This document shows, piece after piece, positions 47,901 through 56,617 of a stretch of DNA of 64,000 nucleotides. Position 1 is the stretch's first letter, and every line of letters starts with the position of its first letter. The translations under genes were made by a program, and so were the position numbers. Source of the stretch: Colwellia sp. PAMC 20917 (GTDB taxonomy: Bacteria > Pseudomonadota > Gammaproteobacteria > Enterobacterales > Alteromonadaceae); contig NZ_CP014944.1 of NCBI RefSeq assembly GCF_001767295.1, positions 4,619,315 to 4,683,314 of the forward strand. Direction: 5' to 3'. The notes under the pieces were generated by a model. The model did not search any database. It saw nothing but the letters and a program-made list of their open reading frames with translations, and was not told the DNA's origin.

Positions 47901-48083
47901 CAAGCACAAGGGCTGTTAGAGCAAGTTGACTTCTTTACTGTTAATGAAGAAGAGCCAGAGCCAGAGCCAAAACCTCGTCGTAGAGCAAGAAAACCAGTGG
48001 GTAAACCAGTCCAAAAACCTACGGCTAGTCGCAGACCTGCTCGTCGTGCGACAGAAAGTGACCAAGAATGGGAAGAGTTTTAG
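44913..48083 (+). CDS. soluble chemoreceptor: globin domain, four PAS-like repeats, MCP domain
   Basis: 1056 residues without membrane helices. Residues 1-135 are a globin of the flavohemoglobin/Vitreoscilla-like type ([35 protein letters not shown]; proximal His expected in [22 protein letters not shown]). Residues about 168-670 are four tandem PAS-like units with 127-residue period ([56 protein letters not shown]), the fourth diverged. A HAMP-like linker ([33 protein letters not shown]) leads to the MCP tip [40 protein letters not shown]. The C-terminus is basic, then EWEEF, which fits the xWxxF tether for CheR/CheB. Inferred: cytoplasmic heme-based O2/NO/redox receptor of this operon. Confidence 0.9.
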   Translation: MTPKQIDLVQESWKKVLPIATQAAEIFYQKLFALDPALKPLFKSNMSEQGNKLMTMLDTAVKLLNSPEKLVPAVQKLGARHVHYGVKESHYDTVGAALLDTLAEGLGDDFTLSVKRAWTAVYGVLAKTMIDAAKAEQKETPPLTINNSTITEEPDMENKANKNDLAVRLQGALDQSATAFMMIDREFIINYVNEATLSLLAKHEEVFQMKWPSFSAEKSSVLGTCIDGFHKNPEHQRKLLDDPSNLPWKTDVNIEFLTFELNVSAINDSEGNYIGNSMEWKDVTDVRMQANKAIQLQGAVEQSNTPSMMIDRDLNITYANPATFTLLKKHEATFQIKYPGFSSEPGNVIGVCIDGFHKNPAHQRKLLDDPSNLPWKTDINIEHLIFELNVTAINDASGKYIGNSMEWNDVTDARAQANKAVQLQGAVEQSNTPSMMIDRDFLITYANPATFALLSKHEATFQIKYPGFSSKHEAVIGACIDGFHKNPAHQRKLLDDPSNLPWKTDIKIEHLTFELNVTAINDASGKYIGNSMEWNDVTEIRSKAIEVGRLTSAVNGMTTNLMMAETTGKIVYCNPSVLQMLRRREVQLRTVLPSFNVDRVVGTNFDSFHKNPAHQQNLLGNPANLPFDTEIKVAGLTFQLIAIALLDENKNHVGTAVQWLDLTEQKDGQAQVESLISAAIDGDLGRRIDTKEYQGFMKSLGENINNLMDTIVEPITDAINIAQALSEGDLTKTMDGKYGGEFLALANAMNGSIENLSNMVEEIRDASTNVFDAAREIAAGNDELSHRTESQASSLEETASAMEELTSTVQQNAENSSDASMLASSVMEKASSGGEVVKNAIQAMSDINKSSKKIADIISVIDEIAFQTNLLALNAAVEAARAGEQGRGFAVVAAEVRNLAQRSAGAAKEIKGLINDSVEAVGQGTKLVDETGQTFTDLVNSISDVSKMIADIDAAGKEQSAGIGEVSAAVSQMDEMTQQNAALVEEASASSKSMEEQAQGLLEQVDFFTVNEEEPEPEPKPRRRARKPVGKPVQKPTASRRPARRATESDQEWEEF
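45415..46920 (+). repeat. tandem 381-bp PAS-coding repeats in the globin receptor gene
   Basis: Equivalent GATGG(C/T)TTTCATAAAAACCC blocks start at 45591, 45972 and 46353 (381-base period), with a diverged fourth at 46728. Units two and three are nearly identical at DNA level, indicating recent duplication or gene conversion. Confidence 0.85.
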
Positions 48084-48130
48084 CAAGTAATTTTAATGCC
48101 CTTATATAACAACATGGAAGGCTTGATGTA

Positions 48131-49003
48131 ATGTCAGAACAACGAAATGAAACTAATAGTTTATCCGAAAAAGACTTTGAGTTCATTTGTCAGTTTGTGC
48201 ATGACGCATCAGGCATTGTACTTGGTGAAAGAAAGCGTGAAATGGTTTACCGCCGGCTCACGCGTATCACTCGAGAACGTAAGTTAAACAGTTTTAGTGA
48301 TTATTGCCAGTTATTGAGGACACAACCAGAACAAGAAGAAAACTATTTTATTAATGCTATAACAACCAATTTGACAAGCTTTTTCAGAGAAAATCATCAT
48401 TTTGAATATTTACAGCAACATGAAATCCCAAGAATAATTGCACAAGAAAAAAAATCAAAAGGACAGAACAAACGAATAAGAATTTGGTCTTCTGCAAGCT
48501 CTACTGGCGAAGAGCCTTATAGTATTGCTATTACCCTCTTAGAGACGATGCAAGACCAATTAACCGGGTGGGATGTTAAAGTTTTAGCAACAGATGTTGA
48601 TAGCAATGTTCTAGCTCATGGTTCAATGGGTATTTATGCAAATAATCGTATTGAAGATTTACCCATAGCTATAAAAAAACAATATTTCGTTAAAGGTTCA
48701 GGAAGTAACAGTAAAAACGTAAAAATCAGTGGGAAATTAAAAGACTTACTTACTTTTAAACGATTGAATTTGCTTCATGGCTGGCCTATGAAAGGTCCTT
48801 TTGATGTCATATTTTGCCGTAATGTCATTATCTATTTTGATAAAAAAACACAACAGGAGTTGTTTTCTCGTTATTACGAATTACTCAAACCCGGTGGAAT
48901 ATTGATATTAGGCCATAGTGAAAATTTAGGGGAATATCAACAATATTTTTATAATGAGGGCCGTACTATTTTTAGAAAGCCTGAATTAGAGGAGAAAGGT
49001 TAA
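48131..49003 (+). CDS. cheR: chemoreceptor methyltransferase CheR
   Basis: 290 residues. N-terminal helical domain (GIVLGERKREMVYRRLTRITRERKLNSFSDYCQLL), then SAM-binding methyltransferase: TSFFRENHHFEYL, RIWSSASSTGEEPYSIAITLLE, VLATDVDSNVL, FDVIFCRNVIIYFDKKTQQELF, LKPGGILILGHSENL. Adds methyl groups to receptor glutamates. The receptor upstream ends in EWEEF, a likely docking peptide. Confidence 0.95.
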   Translation: MSEQRNETNSLSEKDFEFICQFVHDASGIVLGERKREMVYRRLTRITRERKLNSFSDYCQLLRTQPEQEENYFINAITTNLTSFFRENHHFEYLQQHEIPRIIAQEKKSKGQNKRIRIWSSASSTGEEPYSIAITLLETMQDQLTGWDVKVLATDVDSNVLAHGSMGIYANNRIEDLPIAIKKQYFVKGSGSNSKNVKISGKLKDLLTFKRLNLLHGWPMKGPFDVIFCRNVIIYFDKKTQQELFSRYYELLKPGGILILGHSENLGEYQQYFYNEGRTIFRKPELEEKG

Positions 49004-49008
49004 TTATA

Positions 49009-49668
49009 TTGGAACGTAATACTGGGCTAGAGCTTGAGCAATGTATATCACGTTGCTTGCCAGAGTTTTCTCACGTCAATCACTATTGGGATAATCAAAA
49101 AAAGTCAGTGGTTGCAAAAATCTTACCCGGTGAGTTTTATATGACACGGGACAATGTGAATATTGCCACAACATTAGGTTCGTGTATCGCTGCATGTATT
49201 TGGGACAAGCAAGCAAAAATAGGGGGCATGAACCACTTTATGTTGCCTTTAACGGATAAAAAAGTACATGAAGTTAATTGGGGACATCGAGGAATTACAA
49301 GCGATGCAACCCGATATGGCAATTTTGCAATGGAACATTTAATTAATGCGATCTTAAAGAATGGTGGTAGACGCTCAAATTTAGCCGCAAAAATTTTTGG
49401 TGGCGGCAAAGTATTAAAACAAATGTCTGATATCGGACAACGTAATATTGAATTTGCCATTCAATATTTACAGATGGAAAACATTGAAATTGAAAGCACC
49501 GATTTGGGAAATATGTATCCGCGGAAAGTTATTTTTGAACCGGCAAGTGGTCGAGCTTTTGTTAAGAAACTCGATAATTTACATAACGATACAATAGCTA
49601 AACGTGAAAGAGATTACAGTTATAGCATTGACCACTTCAAAGTGGATGGTGATGTAGAATTATTTTAG
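49009..49668 (+). CDS. cheD: receptor glutamine deamidase CheD
   Basis: 219 residues, TTG start with AAAGG 9 bases upstream. Catalytic Cys in TTLGSCIAACIW and His in GGMNHFMLPL are present, with Thr-containing GHRGITSDATRYGNFAMEHL. It is longer than the usual 160-180 residues at both ends; the C-terminal extension ends in GDVELF, a tail shared with two other proteins of the region. Role: deamidates receptor glutamines and may interact with CheC-like or CheZ-like phosphatases. Confidence 0.92.
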   Translation: MERNTGLELEQCISRCLPEFSHVNHYWDNQKKSVVAKILPGEFYMTRDNVNIATTLGSCIAACIWDKQAKIGGMNHFMLPLTDKKVHEVNWGHRGITSDATRYGNFAMEHLINAILKNGGRRSNLAAKIFGGGKVLKQMSDIGQRNIEFAIQYLQMENIEIESTDLGNMYPRKVIFEPASGRAFVKKLDNLHNDTIAKRERDYSYSIDHFKVDGDVELF

Positions 49669-49680
49669 TAGGATCTATAG

Positions 49681-50778
49681 GTGAGCCATACATTGAAAAA
49701 AATTAAAGTATTAGTTATCGATGATTCAACAGTCATACGGAATATTATTAAAGATGCACTAAAAGATGATGACCAAATTGAAGTCGTAGGTGAAGCAGAA
49801 GACCCAATAGTTGCTCGTGAACTAATTAAAACATTAAGACCTGACGTTTTAACGCTAGATGTTGAAATGCCTAAAATGGATGGTATTACATTTTTAGAAA
49901 ACCTAATGCGCTTACGTCCTATGCCCGTCGTTATGTTGTCTACATTAACCACAAAAGGTGCAGACATTACTTTAGAAGCGTTAGAAATTGGCGCTGTAGA
50001 TTTTATTGCTAAACCGAGTGTTCAAGAATTGTTAGCGACTAGAAATAGCTTTAAAGAAATTTTAGTGACAAAAATTAAACAAGCAATGCTTGTTGATCAA
50101 AAAAAATTACGACTTTCCAATGCATTAATACAAACTAAGAAAGATACAATATTGAATTTTAATGGGGTGAAACAAGCTAATCATATCGTTGCAATAGGCG
50201 CATCTACTGGCGGAACCGAAGCAATAAAAAGTGTACTCATCACGCTACCGGCCAACGCACCAGCAATAGTGATTACTCAACATATCCCAAAAACCTTTAG
50301 TGGACGATTTGCTGACCGACTTAATGACTGTTGTAAAATAACCGTGCAAGAAGCACGGCATGGTCAAAAAATAAAGGAAGGTCATGCATATATTGCCCCC
50401 GGAGATATGCATCTAAAAGTGGTAAAAAAAGGTGATGGATTATTTTGTACGTTAGAAGATTCAGCCGAAGTTAGCCGGCATAAACCATCGGTAGATGTAC
50501 TCTTTGATTCATTAATACCTTTTGCTGATAATGCGCAGGCTATTTTATTGACAGGGATGGGCAGAGACGGGGCCCAAGGAATGTTAAATCTGAAAAATAA
50601 GGGAGCTATTACACTCATTCAAAACCAAGTAAGCAGTTTAGTTTGGGGGATGCCAGGTAAAGCCTTTGCACTAAATGCTCACTGTAAGGAGGTGCACTTA
50701 AATGAAGTTGCTACTGCTATTCTACATTTTTCCTCATTAAATGAAGCCGCGAGAAGAAAGGAAAGTCATGAAAGTTAA
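49681..50778 (+). CDS. cheB: receptor methylesterase CheB
   Basis: 365 residues, GTG start with AGGA about 6 bases upstream. Receiver with phospho-acceptor D60 in [12 protein letters not shown], linker, then methylesterase with catalytic Ser in [10 protein letters not shown], His in [16 protein letters not shown] and Asp in [13 protein letters not shown]. Removes receptor methyl groups when phosphorylated by CheA. The downstream gene overlaps its 3' end by 11 bases. Confidence 0.95.
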   Translation: MSHTLKKIKVLVIDDSTVIRNIIKDALKDDDQIEVVGEAEDPIVARELIKTLRPDVLTLDVEMPKMDGITFLENLMRLRPMPVVMLSTLTTKGADITLEALEIGAVDFIAKPSVQELLATRNSFKEILVTKIKQAMLVDQKKLRLSNALIQTKKDTILNFNGVKQANHIVAIGASTGGTEAIKSVLITLPANAPAIVITQHIPKTFSGRFADRLNDCCKITVQEARHGQKIKEGHAYIAPGDMHLKVVKKGDGLFCTLEDSAEVSRHKPSVDVLFDSLIPFADNAQAILLTGMGRDGAQGMLNLKNKGAITLIQNQVSSLVWGMPGKAFALNAHCKEVHLNEVATAILHFSSLNEAARRKESHES

Positions 50779-51943
50779 CAAGCTTTTATTTTGGGTAAAT
50801 TTTATTCTGATCATGGTTTTATTAGTGAATGAAATCATATTAGAAATAAGCTATTTAAGCATTATTATTGCTTTTGCTTTACTCACAGTATTACTCGTGA
50901 AAAGTAAACCGCAGGCGATAAATACCGAGCAAGTAGTAGAGGATGACGAGGAAAAACAACATCAGTTAATTGAAGAGGTTATTCAAGATTTACATCGCCT
51001 GCTACAACAAGAAGTAGACATTATTGACAATGAAATCAATCGAACTACAGCCTTAGTCGGTGATGCTGTTTTAGGTATTTCAGATTGTTTTAATAATTTA
51101 CAACAACTTAGCCAAGAACAACAAACGATGATTGCGGCATTGGTGGAACAAAGTCAAAGTATTGGTGATGATAAAGGAACTACGTTGGCAACTTTTGTTC
51201 ATTACTCGAATGAAACCTTAAATAATTTTGTCAACGTGATTATTAATACCAGTAAACAAAGCCTAAAGACTATGGCATTTACCGATGAAATGGAGCAGCA
51301 ATTTGAAGCCGTATTTAGTTTGTTAGAGCAAGTAGAAAGTATTGCGAGTCAAACTAATTTATTAGCATTGAATGCTTCTATAGAAGCCGCTAGAGCGGGA
51401 GAAGCTGGCCGTGGTTTTGCGGTTGTTGCTACTGAAGTAAGGTCGCTTTCAATAAATTCAACAGGATTAAATCAAAATATACGGAAAGAAATTGATCTTG
51501 CCAAGAATACGATAAGCAAATTAAGAGGCGCTGTAGAAACAATAGCTTCAGCTGATATGACGCCTACACTACATGCGAAAGATAAAATTCGCGCCATGAT
51601 GGAAAATTTTGAAAGTACAAATAAAGATAATACGATAAAGGTTGAGGAACTTTCTACCCTTAATCCTAAGATTGCAGATGCTGCAGCATTAGGCATTCGT
51701 TCATTACAATTTGAAGATTTAACTTACCAAACGTTACATTCGATAAAAACTAATGTCGACAGTATTCAACAGATTAATAATGAATTAAAACAATTCAGCG
51801 AAAGTTCAAATCAATTAAAGGTAAGTCAATTACATGTTCTTAAAGAAAAATGTGTTGATATATTTACACTGACAAAGTCGCAAAACTTACACCGTAGTGT
51901 CACTCAAAATTCTATGGATGAAGGCGAAGTTGAATTATTTTAG
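50768..51943 (+). CDS. MCP-like membrane protein with CheZ-like motif
   Basis: About 391 residues; I chose the ATG at 50768 with GAAAGGAAAG just upstream. Two adjacent N-terminal hydrophobic helices ([34 protein letters not shown]), no ligand domain, then an MCP tip [40 protein letters not shown]. Near the end LQFEDLTYQ gives D317-x3-Q321, the same spacing and DLT core as the CheZ active site (DFQDLTGQ). The last residues are DEGEVELF. CheZ also ends in a CheY-binding tail. Inferred: a membrane-linked receptor/phosphatase hybrid acting on phospho-CheY; alternatively an ordinary ligand-less receptor. Confidence 0.75.
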   Translation: MKVNKLLFWVNFILIMVLLVNEIILEISYLSIIIAFALLTVLLVKSKPQAINTEQVVEDDEEKQHQLIEEVIQDLHRLLQQEVDIIDNEINRTTALVGDAVLGISDCFNNLQQLSQEQQTMIAALVEQSQSIGDDKGTTLATFVHYSNETLNNFVNVIINTSKQSLKTMAFTDEMEQQFEAVFSLLEQVESIASQTNLLALNASIEAARAGEAGRGFAVVATEVRSLSINSTGLNQNIRKEIDLAKNTISKLRGAVETIASADMTPTLHAKDKIRAMMENFESTNKDNTIKVEELSTLNPKIADAAALGIRSLQFEDLTYQTLHSIKTNVDSIQQINNELKQFSESSNQLKVSQLHVLKEKCVDIFTLTKSQNLHRSVTQNSMDEGEVELF

Positions 51944-51961
51944 AGTTTAGGAGCAGAAGTT

Positions 51962-52270
51962 ATGACAGTAAAAACAAAGGTATCAAAAGATAATAAAGAA
52001 GTGTCAATTTCGGTTTTAGAACGTTTTGACTTTGCTCAACATCAATGTTTTAGAAAAGCCTATAGTCAATATAGTCAAAATGGCACGAAGTTTATTGTAG
52101 ATTTAAGTAAAACTGAGTATATCGATAGTTCGGCGTTAGGCATGATACTTTTACTGAAAGATTACGCAGAGCATATTGGTGGAACGCTCACTATTACCAA
52201 GCCTAGTAAGGCGGTGAGTAAAATATTAGAAATAGCGCAATTTCATCGATTAATGACCATAGTTCAATAA
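51962..52270 (+). CDS. STAS domain anti-sigma-factor-antagonist-like protein
   Basis: 102 residues. KFIVDLSKTEYIDSSALGMILLLKDYAEHIGGTLTITKPSKAVSKILEIAQFHRLM is a standard STAS fold with the phosphorylatable DSSALG (S56/S57). RBS TTTAGGAGC upstream. No anti-sigma kinase in view. It completes the operon that also begins with a STAS gene, and may work as a switchable binding partner. Confidence 0.88.
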   Translation: MTVKTKVSKDNKEVSISVLERFDFAQHQCFRKAYSQYSQNGTKFIVDLSKTEYIDSSALGMILLLKDYAEHIGGTLTITKPSKAVSKILEIAQFHRLMTIVQ

Positions 52271-52275
52271 TTCTA

Positions 52276-52780
52276 ATGGCTACGAATTTTCAGCTAGACG
52301 CGAAAATAGCATTAGTCGCTGATGACTCTAACACCCAATGGAGACAGAAATATAATGTTAGGTAACTTTACTGGTCATGTTTTTCGCTCTTCTATTGCTG
52401 CTATTCCGGTATTAGAAACATTTAGGGTAATGTCGAGTAAAGGTTATTTATTATTTGAAATTATTGCTTAAGTAAATCGCCAACTTAAAACTTTATTACC
52501 TACGGGATTTATTTTACCAGCTACCCCTATTGAAGGTGCGCGCTTTATAGCTGAAAAAATCATCAATGCATTGTTGAATGAGTCAATTCTTCATGAGCAT
52601 TCTCAGGTCGCTAAGTATGTCACGACAAGTATAGGTATTAGCTCAACTAAATTTGGTGCTGTTGATTACACTGAACTCATCAAACAAGCTGACTCGGCTT
52701 TATATCTAGCTAAACACAAAGGAAGAAATAGACGTGTTATATATCAGCCAAAAACACAAAATGAAAGCGATTGTTTTTAG
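52276..52780 (+). pseudogene. broken response regulator-GGDEF gene
   Basis: It opens with a receiver start (LDAKIALVADDSNTQ) that ends at a stop 29 codons in. Another frame gives FRSSIAAIPVLETFRVMSSKGYLLFEIIA, stop, then LPTGFILPATPIEGARFIAEKIINALL and a typical GGDEF end YVTTSIGISSTKFGAVDYTELIKQADSALYLAKHKGRNRRVIY. The GGEEF active site and most of the receiver are missing. It is a decayed diguanylate cyclase between the che operon and the next regulator. Confidence 0.8.
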
Positions 52781-52845
52781 CACTAACAAAGACCTATTTG
52801 AGGTTTTGATTAGAGTTAAAAAAAATGAAACAAGGAATATTCATA

Positions 52846-54009
52846 ATGACTAAACACACAGTATTAATTATTGATGATGATGCGGAATTTTTATCACTTC
52901 TCAGCGAAAGTTTAGATGGTACGTTTCAAGTAAGTTGCGCTAAAAATATAGATGAAGCGGAACATTTCTTAAATGAACATCAAACTTTTGATATTGCCCT
53001 TGTTGATGAATATATTGGTAAAGAAAAGGGCTCTGATTGGATTAAGGCAAAAATAACGTTAGGAAATATAGCTAAATCATTTGTTTTATATTCAGGACTT
53101 GCAACCGAAGATGCTATATTGAGAGGTCTAGAATGTGGTGCAGATGACTTTTTAGCAAAGCCTATTTCACTTCACGTATTACATAATAAACTTTTAAAAT
53201 TAATTACTTACCAAGATGAAATTAAGGGTTTTAAAACTGAATTAAGTTCTAAAGACAATGTGATAAATATTTCAATGGCACAGGCTTCAAAATATGGGAG
53301 CTGTATGCAGTTGACCTCGAGGTTAAATCAATGTTTCTCCTTTGAGCAGATACGAGATGAAGTTTTTAAATTTTTACAAAATGAGAACTTATCGAGCTGT
53401 ATTGCTTTTTATCCACTAAATGAAAGTCCTTTGTTTTTTCATTCTGAAAAAGGAGTTTGCTCGCCTGTAGAAATAAATGTGATTGGACTATTAAGGGTAA
53501 AACCCCGGTTATTTCGTTTTGGTGCACGCACTATCTTTAACCATCACTTGGTATCATTACTGATCCTTAATCTCGAAGAAGGTAGCATTGATACTGATAT
53601 TTATATTGATGCCCTAGCATCGGTAATAGAATGTATTGGGGCAAGAATGGCATTTATCACCTATAAAATGTCATTGGTAGGTGTTCAAGAACAAATTAAA
53701 CAAGCCGTTGATAAAACAAAAAAAATGCTCGCTATATCAAAATTACATCAACAGGAAGTAATGAACGAAATAGTCCAAAATATGGGGATGAGTTTTCATG
53801 TACTTGATATGAATTATGAACAAGAAGAGTACTTAACTAACCTCGTTCACACTGCGTTAAAAAGGCATACTCAAGACGATATAAATTTTTTAGAAGTGAC
53901 ACAATTACTCGATCAAGCCCTTGATAGTGTTGATAAGTTGAAGTCGTTAAATATCGAGACTATAACCGAAGAAGATAATGGTTATGACGATGAGGATGAA
54001 TTATTTTGA
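52846..54009 (+). CDS. response regulator with unknown output domain and ELF tail
   Basis: About 387 residues from the ATG at 52846 (AAGGA 9 bases upstream; an ATG 21 bases earlier is possible). Receiver about 1-120 with D10-D12, phospho-acceptor D54 in IALVDEYIG and AKPIS. Residues about 140-340 form an unrecognised domain (FSFEQIRDEVFKFLQNENLSSCIAFYPLNESPLFF; LVSLLILNLEEGSIDTDIYIDALASVIECIGAR), possibly GAF-like, followed by a helical part. It ends NGYDDEDELF, like CheD and the MCP/CheZ-like protein. The next kinase gene overlaps by 4 bases. Confidence 0.8.
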   Translation: MTKHTVLIIDDDAEFLSLLSESLDGTFQVSCAKNIDEAEHFLNEHQTFDIALVDEYIGKEKGSDWIKAKITLGNIAKSFVLYSGLATEDAILRGLECGADDFLAKPISLHVLHNKLLKLITYQDEIKGFKTELSSKDNVINISMAQASKYGSCMQLTSRLNQCFSFEQIRDEVFKFLQNENLSSCIAFYPLNESPLFFHSEKGVCSPVEINVIGLLRVKPRLFRFGARTIFNHHLVSLLILNLEEGSIDTDIYIDALASVIECIGARMAFITYKMSLVGVQEQIKQAVDKTKKMLAISKLHQQEVMNEIVQNMGMSFHVLDMNYEQEEYLTNLVHTALKRHTQDDINFLEVTQLLDQALDSVDKLKSLNIETITEEDNGYDDEDELF

Positions 54010-56174
54010 AAACTCTTAATGCTTTTTCAATTAATGATATTCCGTTACCGGCCTTTAAACTCAAAAATGATGGAAAAATCAACGCGGTCAACGAACAAGC
54101 CATTGTTCTGTTGGGCTATCAAAGTAATGAGTTGGTTGATGTACCCTTTGAATTATTATTTGATAATCAACAATTTCTGCAAAGTGAAAAACGCTTACCT
54201 ATCACCGAATTTTGTACCCCCTCAGTAACACAAGCTATTTTAAAAAGTAAAACTAAAGAAACGTTCAAGGTTTCACTGCAAATAACTAAAAGGGAAGGTG
54301 AATTTCTAGTTTTGTGTTTATCATCAATACCTGTAAATAGTGGTGTTAAATCAAACACGTTTGATTGTTCAAATAAAGCGATCGTAGATCAATTGAAACA
54401 ACAAAATGGCTATTTAGAGTTAGCCGAGAAAGTAGGGAATTCAGGGTGTTGGCAAATAGATTTAGTCAAAAATACCGTGTTTTGGTCACCTGGGGTATAT
54501 CAAATTCATGGAGTAGATGAAGACGCCTATAAACCTACATTGGCAGGCACGGTAAACTTCTATATAGAAAAAGAAAGAGAAAGAGTTGCAGCAATATTTC
54601 AAAACAGCATAGATAATAAAGAAGGTTTTTATTTCAAAAGTGTCATCGTTAAAACGGACGGAGTAAAAATAAAAGTAGAATCAATTGGTGACGTGGAGTT
54701 GGATGACTCTGGACAATTAAAATCTATTTTGGTGGTGCTTAGGGATATCACTGAAATGGAGGTGAATTATGAAAAATTAAAACTATTAGCCATGGTTAAT
54801 TATACGGAAAAAGTTCCGGTTTTCTTTATTAATGAAAGTGACAACCTTGTTCATCAAGATATCAATCGCTATAGATATGAAGAAAATAAAAATTTATTTT
54901 CTTATGTAAACTTCACTACCAACGACTATTTACAGCTGAAGAAGTTGGCGAAAGCTGAACATAAATTAAAAAGGTTCAATATAAGTTATGACAACTACAC
55001 GAGTGTTTTTGATCTGTCAGTTACTTATGAAAGTGAATCCAGCATTTATATTTGGATTGTTGAGAATGTTACTGAAAAATACCGCTTAGAGCAACAGCAA
55101 GCCATCAGTAACCGTTTAGGAATGCTAGGCAATACTTTTGGCAGTGTATCACATGATATTAATAATGTTCTCGGTGTAGCGTTAGGTTCAATTGAAATGC
55201 TAGAGCTTAAATATTCTCAGGGAGAGAAGGATATTTCGAGTTATATTTCTCGAGTGAAAAATGCGATTTATAAAGGTAAGAATGTTACCGAAAGGCTGTT
55301 GGAATTTACCCATAAGCCAAGTGTGAAAATTGTTAATTTTGATCCTGTTAAAGAAATTAGAGAAAATAAATATTTGTTTGAGCAGTTATTATTAAAAAAT
55401 ATAAAAATCAAATATGCTATTAAAAATGTCGATTGTAATATTCACTTTCCACAAGGTGAGTTTATAAATATATTACTCAATTTGGTATTGAATTCTCAAG
55501 ATGCAATTCAAAACAAGGGTATTAATGGTCAGATAGAAATATCAGCAAATATAGTTGATGAAAATAAATTAGAAATTCATGTTATAGATAATGGTGTCGG
55601 CATTACAAATGAAAACTTAACTAAGGTTTTTGACCCTTTTTATAGTATTAAATCAGTGAATAAAGGTAATGGAATTGGCTTGGCAAACGCCTATAATACT
55701 ATGTATAAAAATAATGGCCATATTCAAGTTAAAGGTGATAGTAAATTAGGCGGAGCACATTTTATTTTAACATTTAAATGTCAAGTCGGTTTGTTGTCTT
55801 CAGAAATAAGCGTTAGAAGGAGTCATGGAAGTCTTCAAGGCAAACGTATTCTTGTACTTGATGATGAAGTGAGTATTGCTGAGTTTGTTGGCTTGTATTT
55901 AGACAGTTTGGGCGCTGAAGTGATTTGCGTGAACAATAAACTTGATTTAGAGAGGCAAGTTAATATCATTGATGATATTGATATTTTTATTACCGATATG
56001 ATAATGCCAGACTTATCAGGCGCGGAAGCTGTAGATATTGTAAAAAATAAATTCTCTCAGGTCACGATTTATTCGATGAGCGGTTATATGGCAATTGAAA
56101 ATAATGGTTGGGAATATCCAGTGCTTCGTAAGCCATTCAACTCTGAAGAGCTTTCTAAATTTCTAACAGAGTAA
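54006..56174 (+). CDS. hybrid histidine kinase with PAS domains
   Basis: 722 residues, TTG start in a TTGA overlap with the preceding regulator. N-terminal PAS (about 8-100, DGKINAVNEQAIVLLGYQSNELVDVPFELLF), second PAS (about 140-250, GNSGCWQIDLVKNTVFWSPGVYQIHGVDED), a third PAS-like region, HisKA with H383 in SVSHDINNVLGVALGS, HATPase (NLVLNSQDAIQ; DNGVGI; GNGIGLANAYN) and a receiver with D664 in TDMIMPDLSG. Cytoplasmic. Tight coupling to the ELF-tailed regulator makes that its likely partner. Confidence 0.9.
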   Translation: MKTLNAFSINDIPLPAFKLKNDGKINAVNEQAIVLLGYQSNELVDVPFELLFDNQQFLQSEKRLPITEFCTPSVTQAILKSKTKETFKVSLQITKREGEFLVLCLSSIPVNSGVKSNTFDCSNKAIVDQLKQQNGYLELAEKVGNSGCWQIDLVKNTVFWSPGVYQIHGVDEDAYKPTLAGTVNFYIEKERERVAAIFQNSIDNKEGFYFKSVIVKTDGVKIKVESIGDVELDDSGQLKSILVVLRDITEMEVNYEKLKLLAMVNYTEKVPVFFINESDNLVHQDINRYRYEENKNLFSYVNFTTNDYLQLKKLAKAEHKLKRFNISYDNYTSVFDLSVTYESESSIYIWIVENVTEKYRLEQQQAISNRLGMLGNTFGSVSHDINNVLGVALGSIEMLELKYSQGEKDISSYISRVKNAIYKGKNVTERLLEFTHKPSVKIVNFDPVKEIRENKYLFEQLLLKNIKIKYAIKNVDCNIHFPQGEFINILLNLVLNSQDAIQNKGINGQIEISANIVDENKLEIHVIDNGVGITNENLTKVFDPFYSIKSVNKGNGIGLANAYNTMYKNNGHIQVKGDSKLGGAHFILTFKCQVGLLSSEISVRRSHGSLQGKRILVLDDEVSIAEFVGLYLDSLGAEVICVNNKLDLERQVNIIDDIDIFITDMIMPDLSGAEAVDIVKNKFSQVTIYSMSGYMAIENNGWEYPVLRKPFNSEELSKFLTE

Positions 56175-56567
56175 TTCGACAAGCGTAAAAATATGACTTT
56201 TATGAAAAAGGTTTGAACATGAAATACCAAAAAAGTTTAAGTTTGTATAATCATAAATTAAAGCTTATTTATGTTTTAGATCACACAAAAAAACACTCGA
56301 TATTTTATACGAAAAAATTATTCTGATATTAAGTGTCATTTTGACTTAGTCAATTAAATTCAATTCTTTATGTTTTAAGAGTTACTTCCTACTTTGTTAA
56401 TTATCAAAATTTATTAATCATATTTTAGTTTCAACTAAAAACAAGTTCGTTAACATTTATTTGACAAATCTATGACGCTTAATGCCGCTAAACAAAAAAA
56501 AACGACAAAACAGAAGTGTGGATGTCCATTTATGGAATATTAGCTATAATAATCTTTAATGTTATCT
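56175..56567. other. intergenic region, no gene seen
   Basis: About 390 very AT-rich bases after the hybrid kinase. No gene recognised. Promoter of the following HTH-receiver gene is expected here. Confidence 0.45.
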
Positions 56568-56611
56568 TAAATATCGGTATTATTGATTTAAATTAATAAT
56601 ACCGATATTTA
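56568..56611. promoter_or_regulatory. 17-bp-arm perfect palindrome next to the HTH-receiver start
   Basis: Left arm 56568-56584 (TAAATATCGGTATTATT) and right arm 56595-56611 are exact reverse complements around GATTTAAATT. The right arm ends 6 bases before the ATG, so the hairpin occupies the place of the ribosome site. It may be an autoregulatory operator for the encoded HTH protein, or an RNA hairpin that limits translation. Confidence 0.75.
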
Positions 56612-56617
56612 TAAAGT

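Noticed and set aside
41394..50778. Flagellar motility role of the che operon
   Set aside because: No flagellar gene lies in the window; several che operon classes of similar order do not control flagella, so the output was left open.
52571..52780. 69-codon frame as an independent gene
   Set aside because: It is the C-terminal end of a GGDEF domain without the active site and is part of the broken REC-GGDEF gene.
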